Assembly (NCBI RefSeq): GCF_011305995.1
Contig: NZ_CP049910.1
Span: forward strand, 682,001 to 746,000
DNA length: 64,000 nucleotides
Reading direction: 5' to 3'
Source of the DNA: Diaphorobacter sp. HDW4A
GTDB taxonomy: Bacteria > Pseudomonadota > Gammaproteobacteria > Burkholderiales > Burkholderiaceae_C
Below are positions 1 to 8,844 of the stretch, piece by piece (the stretch's first letter is position 1; every line of letters begins with the position of its first letter). Position numbers and translations under genes: made by a program. The notes under the pieces were generated by a model. That model worked only from the letters and a program-made list of their open reading frames with translations, had not been told where the DNA came from and made no database searches.

Positions 1-192
1 AAAGTGATTGCCCCGCCGGGGGCAGTCCCGGCCTCCGCCCTCAACGACGCAGCAAGTCCCCAAAACGGAGAAAAAGTCGGCGGCAGCGGCGGCGCTCAAC
101 GAACTGAGATGCGTGATTTCCCCCCCCATCGTCATCAAAATGCCTTGAATCCTTCACGTCCCTGTCTCTTCCCATCCCCACCATGCAAAGTC

Positions 193-1107
193 ATGAAACG
201 CGAAGATGCTTTGCTAAATGCTTGGAAATCCTCGTCGGCCATGCCGCCCGATGTGCACGGCGACATGTTCGAGGCGTCGCGGCCGCCGCGAAGGTTTCGG
301 ACTTTGTGGATATCCGATCTGCATCTGGGAACGCCTGGTTGTCAGGCCGCCGCGCTGCTCGATTTTCTCAAACACACCGAGTGCGAGACGCTGTTTCTGG
401 TGGGCGACATCATCGACGGTTGGCAATTGCGGCGGCAGTGGTACTGGCCGCAGGCGCACAACGATGTCGTGCAGAAGCTGCTGCGCAAGGCGCGCAAGGG
501 CACGCGGGTGATCTTCATTCCGGGGAATCATGACGAGTTTGCGCGGCGTTATCTGCAGCTGGATTTTGGCGGCGTGCATGTCGCCGAGGACTGGATTCAC
601 GAGACCGCCGATGGGCGCAAGCTGTGGGTGATTCACGGGGATCTGTTCGATGGCGTGATTCAGTGCGCGAAGTGGCTGGCTTACGTGGGCGATTCGCTCT
701 ATGAGTTCGCGCTCAAGCTCAACCGGCATCTGAATTCGATGCGTGCCCGCATGGGACTGCCGTATTGGTCACTCTCCAAGTATCTGAAGCTCAAGGTCAA
801 GCGCGCGGTGAACTATGTGGGTGATTTTGAAAATGCCGTGGCGCGCGAGGCGGGAAAGCGCGGACTGCAGGGCGTTATCTGCGGACATATTCACCATGCG
901 GAGATGCGCGACATCGACGGCATTCTTTATGCCAACGATGGCGACTGGGTGGAGAGCCTTACAGCGCTAGCCGAGCATTCGGACGGGCGGTTAGAGATCA
1001 TTCAGTGGGCCGATGAAATGAAGTCTGCAGCGTTGGCACGCAAGGACAAGGCGATGGATGAGGAGGCGATGCATGAAGTTGAATCCGCAACAGCAACCAC
1101 CGTCTGA
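193..1107 (+). CDS. LpxH-like metallophosphoesterase (COG2908 family)
   Basis: Calcineurin-like phosphoesterase related to UDP-2,3-diacylglucosamine diphosphatase. All metal-binding blocks are visible: SDLHLG (about residues 41-46), GDIIDG (71-76), GNHDE (111-115), HGD (148-150) and GHIHHAEM (231-238). The family cleaves a pyrophosphate bond, classically in lipid A synthesis, but this COG2908 branch also occurs beside glycolipid glycosyltransferases, as here. I chose the ATG at 193 for 304 aa. The ATG at 241 is also possible, and neither has a good Shine-Dalgarno sequence. The 3' end overlaps the next gene by 35 bases, so the two are probably translated together. The exact substrate is not determined. 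Confidence 0.85.
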   Translation: MKREDALLNAWKSSSAMPPDVHGDMFEASRPPRRFRTLWISDLHLGTPGCQAAALLDFLKHTECETLFLVGDIIDGWQLRRQWYWPQAHNDVVQKLLRKARKGTRVIFIPGNHDEFARRYLQLDFGGVHVAEDWIHETADGRKLWVIHGDLFDGVIQCAKWLAYVGDSLYEFALKLNRHLNSMRARMGLPYWSLSKYLKLKVKRAVNYVGDFENAVAREAGKRGLQGVICGHIHHAEMRDIDGILYANDGDWVESLTALAEHSDGRLEIIQWADEMKSAALARKDKAMDEEAMHEVESATATTV

Positions 1108-2254
1108 CATGCCGGTTGTTGAACTGGTCTATTTCAACGCTGGCGGTGGGCACCGGGCCTCTTCGCTAGCTCTGGAATCGGCGATTGCGCGTGCGGGGCT
1201 GGGCTGGCGGGTCAAGCGCACACATCTGTTCGAGGTGCTCGATCCGAACGCGCGCTTCCGTCACTGGACGGGGATGGAGCCCGAGGACGTCTACAACAAG
1301 CGGCTTGCGCGTGGCTGGACGCTGGGGCTGTCGCAGGAGCTGCGGGTGCTGCAGCAAATGATCCGGTTCGGGCATCGCTCGCTCGTGCAGTCGCTCACCG
1401 CGTATTGGCGTGAGCAGGCTCCTGCGATGGTGGTTTCGTTGATCCCCAATTTCAACCGCGCCATGGCCGACGCGCTGGCCGCAGCGCAACCGGCGAGCCC
1501 GTTCGTCACCGTGATGACCGATCTCGCGGACTGTCCGCCGCGCTTCTGGGCGGAGCCCCAGACGCAGCAGATTCTTGTGTGCGGTTCGCCCTATGCGCTG
1601 GCACAGGCACGCGCTGCGGGGATGGCGCCACATCGCATGTGGGGTGTGTCGGGCATGCTGCTTGGCGAGCAGTTTCATGACGTGGCACCGGTGGATCGCA
1701 ATGCCGAGCGAGCGGCACTCGGGCTTGATCCGTCGCGGCCCGTGGGGCTCGTGCTGTTCGGGGCGGAAGGCTCGAGAGCCATGCTGCCCATCGCGCGGCG
1801 GCTGACAGACACGCAGCTGATTCTGGTCTGCGGGCGCAATGAAGAACTCGCAACGGCCTTGCGCGCCATGAAGCGCAACGCTCCCACTGTCGTGCTGGGC
1901 TACACGCGCGCGATGGCGCGCAGCATGCAGCTCGCGGACTTCTTCATCGGCAAGCCCGGCAGCGGCAGCCTGAGCGAGGCCGTGCACATGGGCCTGCCGC
2001 CCATCGTCGTGCGCAACGCGTGGACCATGCCGCAGGAGCGCTATTGCACGGACTGGGTGAAGGACCACAAGCTCGGGCTGGTGTTGCCGAGCTACCAACG
2101 CATGGATCTGGCGGTGGTGCAATTGCTTTCACGCATCGATCAGCACAAGAGCGCGGCGGCGCGCATGCAGTGCCGCGCGGCCGAACAGGTGCCGCAGGTG
2201 CTCGCGCAGATTCTGGAAAAGGCCCAGCGGGTGGACATGAATAAGGCGGCCTGA
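1073..2254 (+). CDS. MGDG-synthase-like glycosyltransferase (GT28 type)
   Basis: Glycosyltransferase of the monogalactosyldiacylglycerol synthase / MurG fold. The N-terminal GGGHRASS motif (about residues 24-31) is typical of MGDG synthases. A C-terminal GKPGSGSLSEAVHMG block is the nucleotide-sugar and phosphate-binding loop of the second Rossmann domain. Start at ATG 1073 is chosen because a perfect AGGAGG lies six bases upstream, inside the end of the phosphoesterase gene; this gives 393 aa. Coupling to the phosphoesterase suggests a role in membrane glycolipid synthesis or remodelling. The sugar donor and lipid acceptor cannot be read from sequence. Confidence 0.8.
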   Translation: MKLNPQQQPPSDMPVVELVYFNAGGGHRASSLALESAIARAGLGWRVKRTHLFEVLDPNARFRHWTGMEPEDVYNKRLARGWTLGLSQELRVLQQMIRFGHRSLVQSLTAYWREQAPAMVVSLIPNFNRAMADALAAAQPASPFVTVMTDLADCPPRFWAEPQTQQILVCGSPYALAQARAAGMAPHRMWGVSGMLLGEQFHDVAPVDRNAERAALGLDPSRPVGLVLFGAEGSRAMLPIARRLTDTQLILVCGRNEELATALRAMKRNAPTVVLGYTRAMARSMQLADFFIGKPGSGSLSEAVHMGLPPIVVRNAWTMPQERYCTDWVKDHKLGLVLPSYQRMDLAVVQLLSRIDQHKSAAARMQCRAAEQVPQVLAQILEKAQRVDMNKAA

Positions 2255-2273
2255 ACCGGAGTTCAGCCGCCTT
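2243..2273. terminator. Hairpin between convergent genes
   Basis: AAGGCGGC-C-TGAAC pairs with GTTCA-GCCGCCTT around a four-base loop, a stem of 13 pairs with one bulge. It covers the stop codon of the glycosyltransferase and faces the end of the convergent ABC binding-protein gene. There is no long T run, so efficiency is uncertain. Confidence 0.5.
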
Positions 2274-2296
2274 CGCTCAATCAACCCAGGGGACGA

Positions 2297-3280
2297 TCAG
2301 CGCGCCTTGCTCACCGCGATGTTCCACAGCGCGACCAGCTGTTCATACTCGGCCGATGCGGCTTCCTGATTCAACGGGAAGATTTTGATCGACTTCAGGT
2401 CGGGCAGCGTCGTGAGCTTGGACACCTGGATGTCGGTGCGGGTCGGGCGGCGGAAGTTCTTGGTGAGTTCGGCCTCCTGCACTTCCTTGCTCATCAGCGC
2501 GTTGTACAGCGTCTTGGCCGCGTCCATGTTCTTCGCGCCCTTCACGATGAACATGCCTTCGGGAGCGAGGTAGCTACCCTCGCTCGGGTAGACCAGCTTG
2601 ATCTCCTTCTGACCGCCGGCCACGTATTCCTGTGCGGCGTATTCAATGGTCAGGCCTACGGGATACTCGCCTGCAGCCACGCCCTTGTAGGTGGTACCGG
2701 ACGACGAGGTGACCACCGCGTTGGCAGCGATTTTCTCGAGGCCGTCCTTACCGAATTGCTTGAGCAGGCCGTAGACCAGCATGTAAGCCGTCGCGCTCTT
2801 GCTGGGGTCGGTGATCGCGAACTTGCCTTTCCACTCAGGCTTCATCAGATCGGACCAGGTCTTGGGGGCGGCATTGCCCTTGAGCTGGCGCTCGTTGACC
2901 ATCATGACCATCACATGCACATTGGTGCCGACCCACAGGTCGTTCGGGCCACGGAATTCGGCCGGAATGTGTTCGAGGCCCGGGCCCTTGTAGGGCTGCA
3001 GCAGGTCCTTGTATGCGCCCAGCGTGCCGAAGCCGCCGCTCCAGAGCACGTCGCCGCGCGGGTTCTTGGCCTCGGCCTGGATGCGCTTCATCAGCGAGCC
3101 CGTGCCGCCCGTGACCTGCTGCACCTTGAGGTTGGGCGCGGTCTTCTTCACCACGTCGAGCGCGGTCTCGATGGTCTCGGTATTGTTCGACGAGTACAGC
3201 ACCACGGTTTGCGCGTGGGCCATGCTGGCGACGAGGCCGAGGGCCGCGAGTGTGGTTTGAAAAATGGCTTTGAATTTCAT
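2297..3280 (-). CDS. ABC transporter substrate-binding protein (Fe3+/phosphonate class)
   Basis: Periplasmic solute receptor of the bacterial extracellular solute-binding family 1/6 group (AfuA/FbpA/PhnS-like). Residues 1-23 form a signal peptide ending in AHA before QTVVLYSSN. The mature part keeps the GGTGSLMKRIQAE and DVLWSGG blocks shared by Fe(III) and 2-aminoethylphosphonate receptors. It is the first of several genes read leftward from 6057 and follows the permease by 38 bases downstream. The 327 aa length is normal. Ligand is uncertain: ferric iron, a phosphonate or another small anion all fit the family. Confidence 0.82.
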   Translation of the reverse strand: MKFKAIFQTTLAALGLVASMAHAQTVVLYSSNNTETIETALDVVKKTAPNLKVQQVTGGTGSLMKRIQAEAKNPRGDVLWSGGFGTLGAYKDLLQPYKGPGLEHIPAEFRGPNDLWVGTNVHVMVMMVNERQLKGNAAPKTWSDLMKPEWKGKFAITDPSKSATAYMLVYGLLKQFGKDGLEKIAANAVVTSSSGTTYKGVAAGEYPVGLTIEYAAQEYVAGGQKEIKLVYPSEGSYLAPEGMFIVKGAKNMDAAKTLYNALMSKEVQEAELTKNFRRPTRTDIQVSKLTTLPDLKSIKIFPLNQEAASAEYEQLVALWNIAVSKAR

Positions 3281-3318
3281 GGCCTCGCTCCTGAGTTATG
3301 GATGAAAAATGAAAGGGC

Positions 3319-4965
3319 TTACTTGCTTGAAAAGAGATTGATGCGGAAGACCTTGATCGACACGAATATTGGCACAAGGATCACCGTCACCAGCGCAGCG
3401 CCGTAGGCCGATGCGAGGCCGAGGCGTCCGCCATCGACCTGCCGGAAGATGGCAATCGGCATGGTCTCGAGACCACCGCTGTAGACCACAACGGAGGCCG
3501 ACAGTTCGGAGATCGTCGTTACCCACATGAGGATGGCGGCCGAGATCAGCGAGGCCTTCATTGCGGGCAGGATCACTTTGAAGAAGGTCATCAGCGGCGA
3601 CACGCCGAGGCTGATCGACGCCTCTTCGATGGACTCCGGAATGTTGAACAGCGTCGATGTCGCATTGCGTACCGCGAACGGCAGGCGGCGCACGGCGTAG
3701 GCCAGCACCATGATGCCCGAGGTGCCTGCAAGCACCAGCCAGCCGGTGTTGAAAGTCTGCACCAGCGCGATGCCGAGCACCGTGCCCGAGATGGTGAGCG
3801 GCAGCACGACGATGTAGTCGAGCAACTGCGTGGCGGCGTTGCGCTTCTTGATGGTGAGGTAGCTCACCAGCACTGCGAAGGCAACGCCGACAACGGTGGC
3901 AATCGACGAGAACTGCAGCGAATTGATGATCGGCTCGGGCGCGTGGCGGATGGCGCGCGTGAGGCTGTCGAGCGACCACGAGCCCCAGCGCATCACCGGC
4001 CCGCTCGTCGCGGTGAAGGCGGCGATGAACACCACGATCAGCGGCAGCAGCGACGCAAGAATGACGATGCCCACCGAACTGGTGAACAGCGCGGAGGCCC
4101 ATGAGCGCACGCGCTCCGGCGCGGGGGCGCGGCCTTGCGTCATGGTGTAGATCTTGCGTTCGACCACGCGCTTTTGCACGAACAGCACCACCGCCACGAT
4201 GACGATGGATACCACCGACATTGCGCTTTGCAGCGCGGGGCTGCCGCCCATTTCGCTCACGAAGGTGTTGTAGGTCATCACCGAGAGCAGCGGCACGCGG
4301 CTGCCGAGCAGCATCGACAGCGCGAAGTTGCCCACGACCAGCGTGAACACCACGAGCGCGTTGACCAGCACCGCTGGCAGCATCACCGGCACGAGCACGC
4401 GCCACTTGGTGACGAGCGGCGAGGTGCCAAGGCTCAGGCCCGCTTCTTCGAGCGAGCCGTCAAAGCCGCGCAGCGCGGCCAGCACGCCAAGGTAGATATA
4501 GGTGTAGTACACCAGCGTCATCGAGAAGACCATGCCCGTCCAGCCGTAGAACGAGGGCAGCTCGATGCCGTGATCGGCGAAAAAATTGGTAAGCAGGCCG
4601 TTGTTGCCGAGCACCAGCAGCCAGGATTGGCCGACGATGATTTCGGGAATCACGATGGTGAGGATGGGCAGCACGGCCACCAGATTCTTGAGCGGAAACT
4701 CGTAGCGCGCGACCATGTAGGCGAACGGCACGCCGATGAGCACCGTGCAGAAGGTGACGCTGACGCCGAGGATCAGCGTATTCCAGAAGGCCTGCACATA
4801 CTCGCTGTCATTCATCAGTTGAACAAAGGCCTGCAGCGAGAAGCCGCCTTCGTCGTTGAGCACGCTGTTGCTGAACAGGGTGCCGAGCGGGTAGAGCACG
4901 AAGAAGCCGAGCAGGACCAGACACACGAGCGTCAGAAATCCCCAGGGCCACCATTTGATTTTCAT
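3319..4965 (-). CDS. ABC transporter permease, duplicated (FbpB-like)
   Basis: Inner-membrane permease of 548 aa with two tandem binding-protein-dependent transport domains, giving about twelve hydrophobic segments. EAA-type loops that contact the ATPase are visible in both halves: EEAGLSLGTSPL near residue 180 and EEASISLGVSPL near residue 450. This single-chain two-domain layout is typical of FbpB iron permeases and PhnT-type phosphonate permeases. It sits between the ATPase (15 bases upstream) and the binding protein, completing a three-gene importer. Substrate is inferred only by family. Confidence 0.88.
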   Translation of the reverse strand: MKIKWWPWGFLTLVCLVLLGFFVLYPLGTLFSNSVLNDEGGFSLQAFVQLMNDSEYVQAFWNTLILGVSVTFCTVLIGVPFAYMVARYEFPLKNLVAVLPILTIVIPEIIVGQSWLLVLGNNGLLTNFFADHGIELPSFYGWTGMVFSMTLVYYTYIYLGVLAALRGFDGSLEEAGLSLGTSPLVTKWRVLVPVMLPAVLVNALVVFTLVVGNFALSMLLGSRVPLLSVMTYNTFVSEMGGSPALQSAMSVVSIVIVAVVLFVQKRVVERKIYTMTQGRAPAPERVRSWASALFTSSVGIVILASLLPLIVVFIAAFTATSGPVMRWGSWSLDSLTRAIRHAPEPIINSLQFSSIATVVGVAFAVLVSYLTIKKRNAATQLLDYIVVLPLTISGTVLGIALVQTFNTGWLVLAGTSGIMVLAYAVRRLPFAVRNATSTLFNIPESIEEASISLGVSPLMTFFKVILPAMKASLISAAILMWVTTISELSASVVVYSGGLETMPIAIFRQVDGGRLGLASAYGAALVTVILVPIFVSIKVFRINLFSSK

Positions 4966-4980
4966 GATGCAGCTCCCCGC

Positions 4981-6057
4981 TCAGGCCGCGACCACGCGGC
5001 AGTCGATGGGCACGAGCACCTGCACCTTGTCGCCCGCGTGGAAGTCAGCGACGGTGTTGCCCGCGTGCAGTTCAACGCGGATCTCTGGGCCCGCGTCGAG
5101 CTGGATGCGGTAGGCGGTCTTGAAGCCGAGGTATTGGCGGCGGATGACCTGGCCAAGCACGGCGTTGGGCACATGCGGGGCTGGGGCCATCAGCGACAGG
5201 TCTTCGGGCCGCGCGATCAGCACGCCCTTGGCACCGATCTGCTGGCCGCCGTCGAGCACGCCGTCGAGCGAGCGAGCGGCGAGTTCGTAGCGCAGATGCG
5301 ATGGATTGCCCGAGACGACCGGCTGGGTGGTCACCGGCAGCACGTTGGCCGAGCCGATGAAGTCGGCCACGTAGGAGTTGACGGGCGTGCCGTAGAGTTC
5401 TTCGGGCGTGCCGAGTTGCGCGATGCGGCCGCGGTCCATGATGGCGATGCGGTCCGACATGGCGAGCGCTTCTTCCTGATCATGGGTGACGAACACGGTG
5501 GTGATACCGGCCTCGCGCACGAGGTCCAGGATCACGTCGCGCATCTGCAGGCGCATCTTGGCGTCGAGATTGGACAGCGGCTCGTCCATCAGAAGCACGC
5601 GCGGGCGGATCACCAGCGCACGCGCGAGGGCCACACGCTGGCGCTGGCCGCCGCTCATCTGCGCGGGATAGCGATCGGCGAGCTGGCCGAGGCCGACCTT
5701 TTCGAGCGCCTCGGTCACGCGGCGGGTGATCTCGGGCTTGGCGACCTTGCGCGCGCGCAGGCCGTAGGCGACGTTGTCGAAGGCCGTCTTGTCGGGGAAC
5801 AGGGCGTAGTCCTGGAACACCATGCCGATGTCGCGGTGGTGGGTGGACACGCGGGTCACGTCGTCCTTGTCGAACAGCAGCCGGCCCGCGTCAGGATCGT
5901 AGAAGCCTGCAATGCAGCGTAGCAGTGTGGTCTTGCCGCAGCCGCTGGGGCCGAGGAGCGTGTAGAACGCGCCGTCGGGGATATGCAGGGAAAGGTTCTG
6001 CAGCACGGTGTTGCCGCTGAACTGCTTGACGATGCCGTCGATGGTGATGGATGCCAT
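4981..6057 (-). CDS. ABC transporter ATP-binding protein (FbpC/PotA family)
   Basis: Cytoplasmic ATPase of the importer, 358 aa. Walker A is GPSGCGKTT near residue 37, the ABC signature is MSGGQRQR, Walker B is LLMDEP and the switch histidine is in VFVTHDQEEAL. The C-terminal third is a TOBE-type regulatory domain. It is the first gene of the leftward operon and starts 157 bases from the divergent LysR gene. The operon promoter is therefore probably in the shared 6058-6214 interval with the regulator's operator. Confidence 0.9.
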   Translation of the reverse strand: MASITIDGIVKQFSGNTVLQNLSLHIPDGAFYTLLGPSGCGKTTLLRCIAGFYDPDAGRLLFDKDDVTRVSTHHRDIGMVFQDYALFPDKTAFDNVAYGLRARKVAKPEITRRVTEALEKVGLGQLADRYPAQMSGGQRQRVALARALVIRPRVLLMDEPLSNLDAKMRLQMRDVILDLVREAGITTVFVTHDQEEALAMSDRIAIMDRGRIAQLGTPEELYGTPVNSYVADFIGSANVLPVTTQPVVSGNPSHLRYELAARSLDGVLDGGQQIGAKGVLIARPEDLSLMAPAPHVPNAVLGQVIRRQYLGFKTAYRIQLDAGPEIRVELHAGNTVADFHAGDKVQVLVPIDCRVVAA

Positions 6058-6129
6058 ATTTCTAACCAGCTTTTCACGGGATCGGTCCCGCGAATCGATG
6101 ATAGGAAAGCACGTCCCTGCGAGCCAGCG

Positions 6130-6153
6130 CTAATTTTTAAGGGTTGCGGTTAG
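6130..6153. promoter_or_regulatory. Putative LysR/GcvA-type operator
   Basis: CTAAT at 6130-6134 and TTAG at 6150-6153 form an inverted pair in an AT-rich stretch between the divergent ABC operon and the LysR gene. CTAAT is the box recognised by GcvA in enteric bacteria, and the regulator beside it is GcvA-like. Role and exact extent are inferred. Confidence 0.4.
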
Positions 6154-6214
6154 TTTTTCTTATAGCTCCGTCCACTAAGATGGTTTGATAGTCATCAATT
6201 TGTCACATTTGTGC

Positions 6215-7111
6215 ATGGTCAAACGCACGCTGCCACCGCTCAAGACGCTTCGTGCCTTCGAAGCGGCGGCGCGCCATGCCAATTTCACGGCGGCTGCCGA
6301 CGAGTTGAGCATTACCCACAGCGCGGTGAGCCAGCAGATCCGCCTGCTGGAGGAATACCTCGACGGCCCGCTGTTTGCACGCGAGGCACGTGGCGTGGTG
6401 CTGCTGCCGCACGCGCGCGAGTATTTTCTGGAAGTGCAGGCGTGCCTCGACCGCATCTCGACCGCCACGCAGACCGTCAAGTCACCGCATGCGCCGCGCA
6501 TTCTGCGGGTCTGCACCACGCCGTCGCTCGCGATGAAGTGGCTGATTCCGCGCCTCGCCGATTTTCAAGATTGGGAGCCGCGCGTGGATGTGCAACTGTC
6601 CACGGTGAACAGCCGCTTCATCGAGCAGGCCGATGCTGCCAACGATGTGCTGATCATGCGTTGGCCGCTGCAGCGTGCCGAGCAGACCTGCGTGCGCTTT
6701 CTCGATGATTTTCTGCTGCCCGTGGCCTCGCCGCGCTTCATCAAGAAGCATGGGGTGAAGAAGCCTGCGGACTGTCTCGGGCTGCCGTTGCTGCAGGTCA
6801 GCGGTTGCATGCGCGACTGGCCGCACTGGTTCGGGCTCACGGGGCTTGCGGTGCCGCAGCAGTTGCCGGGGCCGGTGTTCGATCACCATTTTTTGAGCGC
6901 ACAGGCGGCGATGAACGATCTGGGCATTGCGCTTGCGCCGTGGTGTCTGGTGGAAGACGACATTCAGAGCGGGCGGCTGCAGCCGTTGTTCGATCAGCCA
7001 CGGCTGACTGGCGCGGGGCTGTATGCGCTTTATAAAACCGAGAACCCGGTGGCGGCCACCGCACGCCGGTTCGTGGATTGGCTTGGCACGCAGAAGGGCG
7101 GTCAGACGTGA
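6215..7111 (+). CDS. LysR-family transcriptional regulator, GcvA-like
   Basis: DNA-binding regulator of 298 aa from ATG 6215. The N-terminal winged helix-turn-helix reads LKTLRAFEAAARHANFTAAADELS followed by THSAVSQQIRLLEE, the hallmark of GcvA-like LysR proteins. The remainder is the periplasmic-binding-protein-like effector domain. An in-frame TTG at 6185 would add ten residues without a ribosome site. Divergent orientation from the ABC transporter makes that operon its likely target; the effector may be the transported compound. The stop codon lies ten bases before serB. Confidence 0.85.
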   Translation: MVKRTLPPLKTLRAFEAAARHANFTAAADELSITHSAVSQQIRLLEEYLDGPLFAREARGVVLLPHAREYFLEVQACLDRISTATQTVKSPHAPRILRVCTTPSLAMKWLIPRLADFQDWEPRVDVQLSTVNSRFIEQADAANDVLIMRWPLQRAEQTCVRFLDDFLLPVASPRFIKKHGVKKPADCLGLPLLQVSGCMRDWPHWFGLTGLAVPQQLPGPVFDHHFLSAQAAMNDLGIALAPWCLVEDDIQSGRLQPLFDQPRLTGAGLYALYKTENPVAATARRFVDWLGTQKGGQT

Positions 7112-7120
7112 GCAGGAAAC

Positions 7121-7864
7121 ATGAGCAGGAAATGTGACGCGCCATGGGCGCCGGTGGGCAATCGGGATGATGGGTTGCTGGCGCGCGGCGTGAAGCTGCT
7201 GCTGGCGCTGAGCGACTTCCGTGTGATCGCGTTCGACATGGATTCGACGCTGATCGCATCGGAAACCGTGAACGAGCTTGCCGAGCTCACGGGCCGTAAG
7301 GAACAGATCGAGGCGATGACGCGTGCGGCCATGCAGGGCGCGCATGTCGATTTCGCCGAGAACCTGCGCGCGCGGCTGGCGCTACTCAAGGGCGTGCCCG
7401 AGAGCCTGCTCGCCAAGGTGCGCGACGAGCACATGCCGCTCACCGATGGCGCACAGAAGCTGCTGGCCGTTTGCCAATCGCATGGACTGCATTGCGTGCT
7501 GATCTCGGGCGGCTTCACTTATTTTGCCGATGCGCTGATCGGGCGATTGGGGCTCGACGAGATCCACGCGAATGTGCTGGAGATTGAGAACGGCCAGTTC
7601 ACCGGCAATGTGCTGCCCCAGCCCGGCAAACGGTTTGTGGATGCCATCGGCAAGCGTGAACGGCTCCAGGAGGTCTGCGCGCGATTGGGTGTATCGATGC
7701 GGCAGGCGATTGCGGTGGGCGACGGCGCGAACGACGTGCCGATGCTCGAAGCGGCGGGCCTCGGTGTTGCTTTTCACGGCAAGCCCGTGCTGCACGATGC
7801 GGCCAATGTGCGCATCGTGCAGGGCGGACTGGACCGGCTGCTCAGGCTGTTCGCACCGAACTGA
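7121..7864 (+). CDS. serB: Phosphoserine phosphatase SerB
   Basis: HAD-family phosphatase that performs the last step of serine synthesis, O-phosphoserine to serine. Motif I DMDST is at residues 39-43 with the nucleophile D39, motif II SGG at 129-131, the motif III lysine near 170, and motif IV GDGAND at 200-205. Length 247 aa is usual. AGCAGGAAA precedes ATG 7121. The gene follows the LysR gene closely, and its stop codon directly abuts the stop codon of the convergent hpnC, with no bases between them. Confidence 0.92.
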   Translation: MSRKCDAPWAPVGNRDDGLLARGVKLLLALSDFRVIAFDMDSTLIASETVNELAELTGRKEQIEAMTRAAMQGAHVDFAENLRARLALLKGVPESLLAKVRDEHMPLTDGAQKLLAVCQSHGLHCVLISGGFTYFADALIGRLGLDEIHANVLEIENGQFTGNVLPQPGKRFVDAIGKRERLQEVCARLGVSMRQAIAVGDGANDVPMLEAAGLGVAFHGKPVLHDAANVRIVQGGLDRLLRLFAPN

Positions 7865-8701
7865 TCATATCCACAGCGCACGCCAGAGCATCAGCGGCGC
7901 GTCCCAGGGCTTCACGGTGGCGCGCGCCAGCAGGCTGCCGCCGCGTTGCGCCTCAACCTTGTCGAGAATCCGCAGGCCGCCCTGCACGACCATGCGCAGC
8001 TCCCAGCCGATGCGGCCCTTGAGCGTGTGCACCAGAGGCACGCCGGACATCATCAGCGCGCGCGCGGCAGCAGCGTTGTGCATGACGAGGCGGTCGGTGT
8101 CGGCGCTGCGGTGCTGTCCGGCGATCTGCGTGCGCGCCACGTTGAAGCGGGCACAGTCCTCGTCGCTCAGATAGTGGCGGCCGCGTGGCAGGTCCACGCT
8201 CAGGTCCTGCCAGAAGTTGATGAGCTGCAGGGCGGAGCAGATCGCGTCGCTTTGCTCCAGCGAGCGCGCATCGTTCACCCCATACAGATGCAGCAGCAGC
8301 CGACCCACGGGATTGGCCGAGCGGCGGCAGTAGTCGAGCAGCTCGCGCTGGTCCGCATAGGTGCGGCCATCGCGGGTGTAGACGATGTCTTGCATGAACG
8401 CGTCAAGCAGGTCGTCAAGCAACTGCACCGGCAGGGCGCGTTCGCGGATCTGCACCTGCAGCGGGCCAAACACCTTCTGCCAGCGGGGGCTTGGCGGATT
8501 TCCGGCGGCGATGTGTTGCAGTTCCGCTCGATAGTCGGCCAGATCGCGCAGGCGCTGTTCCGGTTGCGCATCGCCCTCGTCGGCCAGATCGTCTGCCGTG
8601 CGGGCAAAGCCGTAGATGGCCGCAATCGGCTGGCGCAGCGCGGGCGGGCACAGCCACGAAGCCACGGGAAAGTTCTCGTAGTGCGTGACGGCTTCGGCCA
8701 T
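7865..8701 (-). CDS. hpnC: Squalene/phytoene synthase family protein HpnC
   Basis: Trans-isoprenyl diphosphate synthase-fold enzyme of the HpnC type, 278 aa. The two Asp-rich Mg-binding motifs are visible: DDLAD at residues 37-41 and QDLSVD at 166-171. In hopanoid producers HpnC works with HpnD and HpnE to make squalene from farnesyl diphosphate. Neither partner is adjacent, so the product is uncertain. I chose ATG 8701, where the conserved MAEAVTHYENFPVASW start lies. The frame is open upstream to 8821, but that part overlaps the pump promoter and is not conserved-looking. Confidence 0.8.
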   Translation of the reverse strand: MAEAVTHYENFPVASWLCPPALRQPIAAIYGFARTADDLADEGDAQPEQRLRDLADYRAELQHIAAGNPPSPRWQKVFGPLQVQIRERALPVQLLDDLLDAFMQDIVYTRDGRTYADQRELLDYCRRSANPVGRLLLHLYGVNDARSLEQSDAICSALQLINFWQDLSVDLPRGRHYLSDEDCARFNVARTQIAGQHRSADTDRLVMHNAAAARALMMSGVPLVHTLKGRIGWELRMVVQGGLRILDKVEAQRGGSLLARATVKPWDAPLMLWRALWI

Positions 8702-8774
8702 GGCGGTCGCGGAATGCGGGGTCTCTGAGATCGGGGAGGGGGGCTGGGACGGGTTCACCCCTCTATTGTGGAGC

Positions 8775-8804
8775 TTGACAAGGCAATAGCTCCTCTCATA
8801 GATT
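8775..8804 (+). promoter_or_regulatory. Sigma-70-type promoter of the RND efflux operon
   Basis: A perfect -35 TTGACA at 8775-8780 is followed by TAGATT at 8799-8804 (18-base spacer) or ATAGAT at 8798-8803 (17-base spacer). It lies about 40 bases upstream of the adaptor start codon and points toward it. Confidence 0.6.
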
Positions 8805-8818
8805 ACTAACCAGTCAGT
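8805..8818. promoter_or_regulatory. Palindromic operator-like site (TetR type?)
   Basis: ACTAACCAGTCAGT is an imperfect 14-base palindrome matching its reverse complement at 10 of 14 positions, with perfect ACT/AGT and AC/GT arms. It directly follows the -10 element of the efflux promoter, the position where a repressor would block RNA polymerase. TetR-family repressors often control such pumps, but no TetR gene is adjacent. Confidence 0.45.
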
Positions 8819-8844
8819 CATTAATTATCTATTTGGATGCGGAC

